Source: Clostridia bacterium (GTDB lineage: Bacteria; Bacillota; Clostridia; TANB77; CAG-508). From it: a stretch of DNA of 5,391 nt. This document shows, piece after piece, positions 5,214 to 5,391 of the stretch. Each line of letters begins with the position of its first letter. Positions within the stretch are counted from its first letter, which is position 1. Location of the stretch: contig CAAGEF010000283.1 of assembly GCA_900768805.1 (NCBI GenBank), forward strand, positions 1 through 5,391, in the 5' to 3' direction. A program made the translations under genes and the position numbers. The notes under the pieces are model-generated. The model saw nothing but the letters and a program-made list of their open reading frames with translations. It was not told the DNA's origin and did no database searches.

Positions 5214-5391
5214 TTATTTTTTATAAATATTTTTATTTATAACATAATCAACAAATATAGATAATTTTTCCTTGATTACATCTGAATATGATAAGAAATT
5301 ATAACTAAAAGAATCACAAAGATAACCTAAATTAAGTAAATTTTCATTACAATTCAAATCTGTTATAATTATTTCATCTTCATTATCAAAA
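5214..5391 (-). CDS. 3' end of an unidentified gene upstream of the 2H-Csx3 gene (partial)
   Basis: An open frame enters from the right edge and runs for 58 codons, ending with TAA at 5214-5216. The visible part includes FDNEDEIIITDLNCNENLLN, then LGYLCDSFSYNFLSYSDVIK, and ends in YVINKNIYKK. It is acidic at first, then mixed hydrophobic and lysine-rich, with no motif I recognise. The stop is only 20 bases from the 2H-Csx3 start and there is no terminator or room for a promoter between them, so the two are probably cotranscribed and may work together. The open frame, low use of rare codons and operon spacing support a real gene; the function cannot be told from the C-terminus alone. Confidence 0.7.
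   Translation of the reverse strand, partial: FDNEDEIIITDLNCNENLLNLGYLCDSFSYNFLSYSDVIKEKLSIFVDYVINKNIYKK

Larger units (their letters stand above)
2092..5391. mobile_element. End of a serine-recombinase mobile element; far end outside the window
   Basis: An insertion is indicated by the abrupt loss of the ATPase frame, followed after 18 bases by a site-specific serine recombinase gene pointing toward the junction. Having the recombinase as the terminal gene, transcribed outward, is common in clostridial integrative elements of the TndX/TnpX kind. No second ATPase fragment is seen up to 5391, so the element probably continues past the window and includes the 2H-Csx3 gene as cargo. The assignment of 2092-3968 is good; that of 3969-5391 is inference. 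Confidence 0.6.

Noticed and set aside
4048..5391. CRISPR array or cas genes near the Csx3-like protein
   Set aside because: No direct repeats with regular spacing and no other Cas motif are visible in the window, so a CRISPR locus cannot be claimed here.

Overview
The window is very AT-rich DNA with purine-rich Shine-Dalgarno sites, TTG starts and U-rich hairpin terminators. This suggests a low-GC Firmicute, most likely a member of the Clostridia. All credible genes are on the minus strand, so transcription runs from high to low coordinates.

Positions 31-2091 hold what is left of an SsuABC/TauABC-type ABC importer operon. In transcription order these are the last 61 codons of the ATP-binding subunit gene (1906-2091), an intact permease (1107-1916, overlapping the ATPase stop by 11 bases) and an intact substrate-binding protein (60-1070). 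The operon ends in a strong hairpin terminator (31-61). The ATPase gene is cut just after the H-loop region, so the importer has no nucleotide-binding subunit of its own in this window.

The ATPase reading frame is lost at about 2091-2094, and 18 bases further on lies the stop codon of a 512-residue large serine recombinase (2110-3648). It has a resolvase domain, a recombinase domain, a four-cysteine zinc ribbon and a coiled coil. A 34-codon ORF (3688-3792) precedes it, with an 11-bp inverted repeat upstream. This is how the end of a serine-recombinase mobile element looks: the recombinase is the terminal gene and the insertion has split the ATPase gene. The other end of the element and the N-terminal part of the ATPase are not in the window, so the genes at 4048-5391 are probably element cargo, although that is inference.

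The most interesting gene is at 4048-5193. It encodes a 381-residue protein that appears to join an N-terminal 2H-phosphoesterase-like domain (two H-I-T motifs) to two tandem Csx3-like domains. Csx3/Crn3 proteins are type III CRISPR ring nucleases that act on cyclic tetra-adenylate, and some 2H enzymes cleave 2'-5' or cyclic oligonucleotides. The combination on a probable mobile element suggests a role in nucleotide second-messenger turnover or RNA end processing, possibly counter-defence. A strong internal Shine-Dalgarno, an A9 tract and an ATG lie exactly at the domain boundary, so the tandem Csx3 half may also be made separately. An unidentified gene (5214-5391, 3' end only) lies 20 bases upstream in the same operon. 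No cas genes, CRISPR array, tRNA or rRNA are visible.
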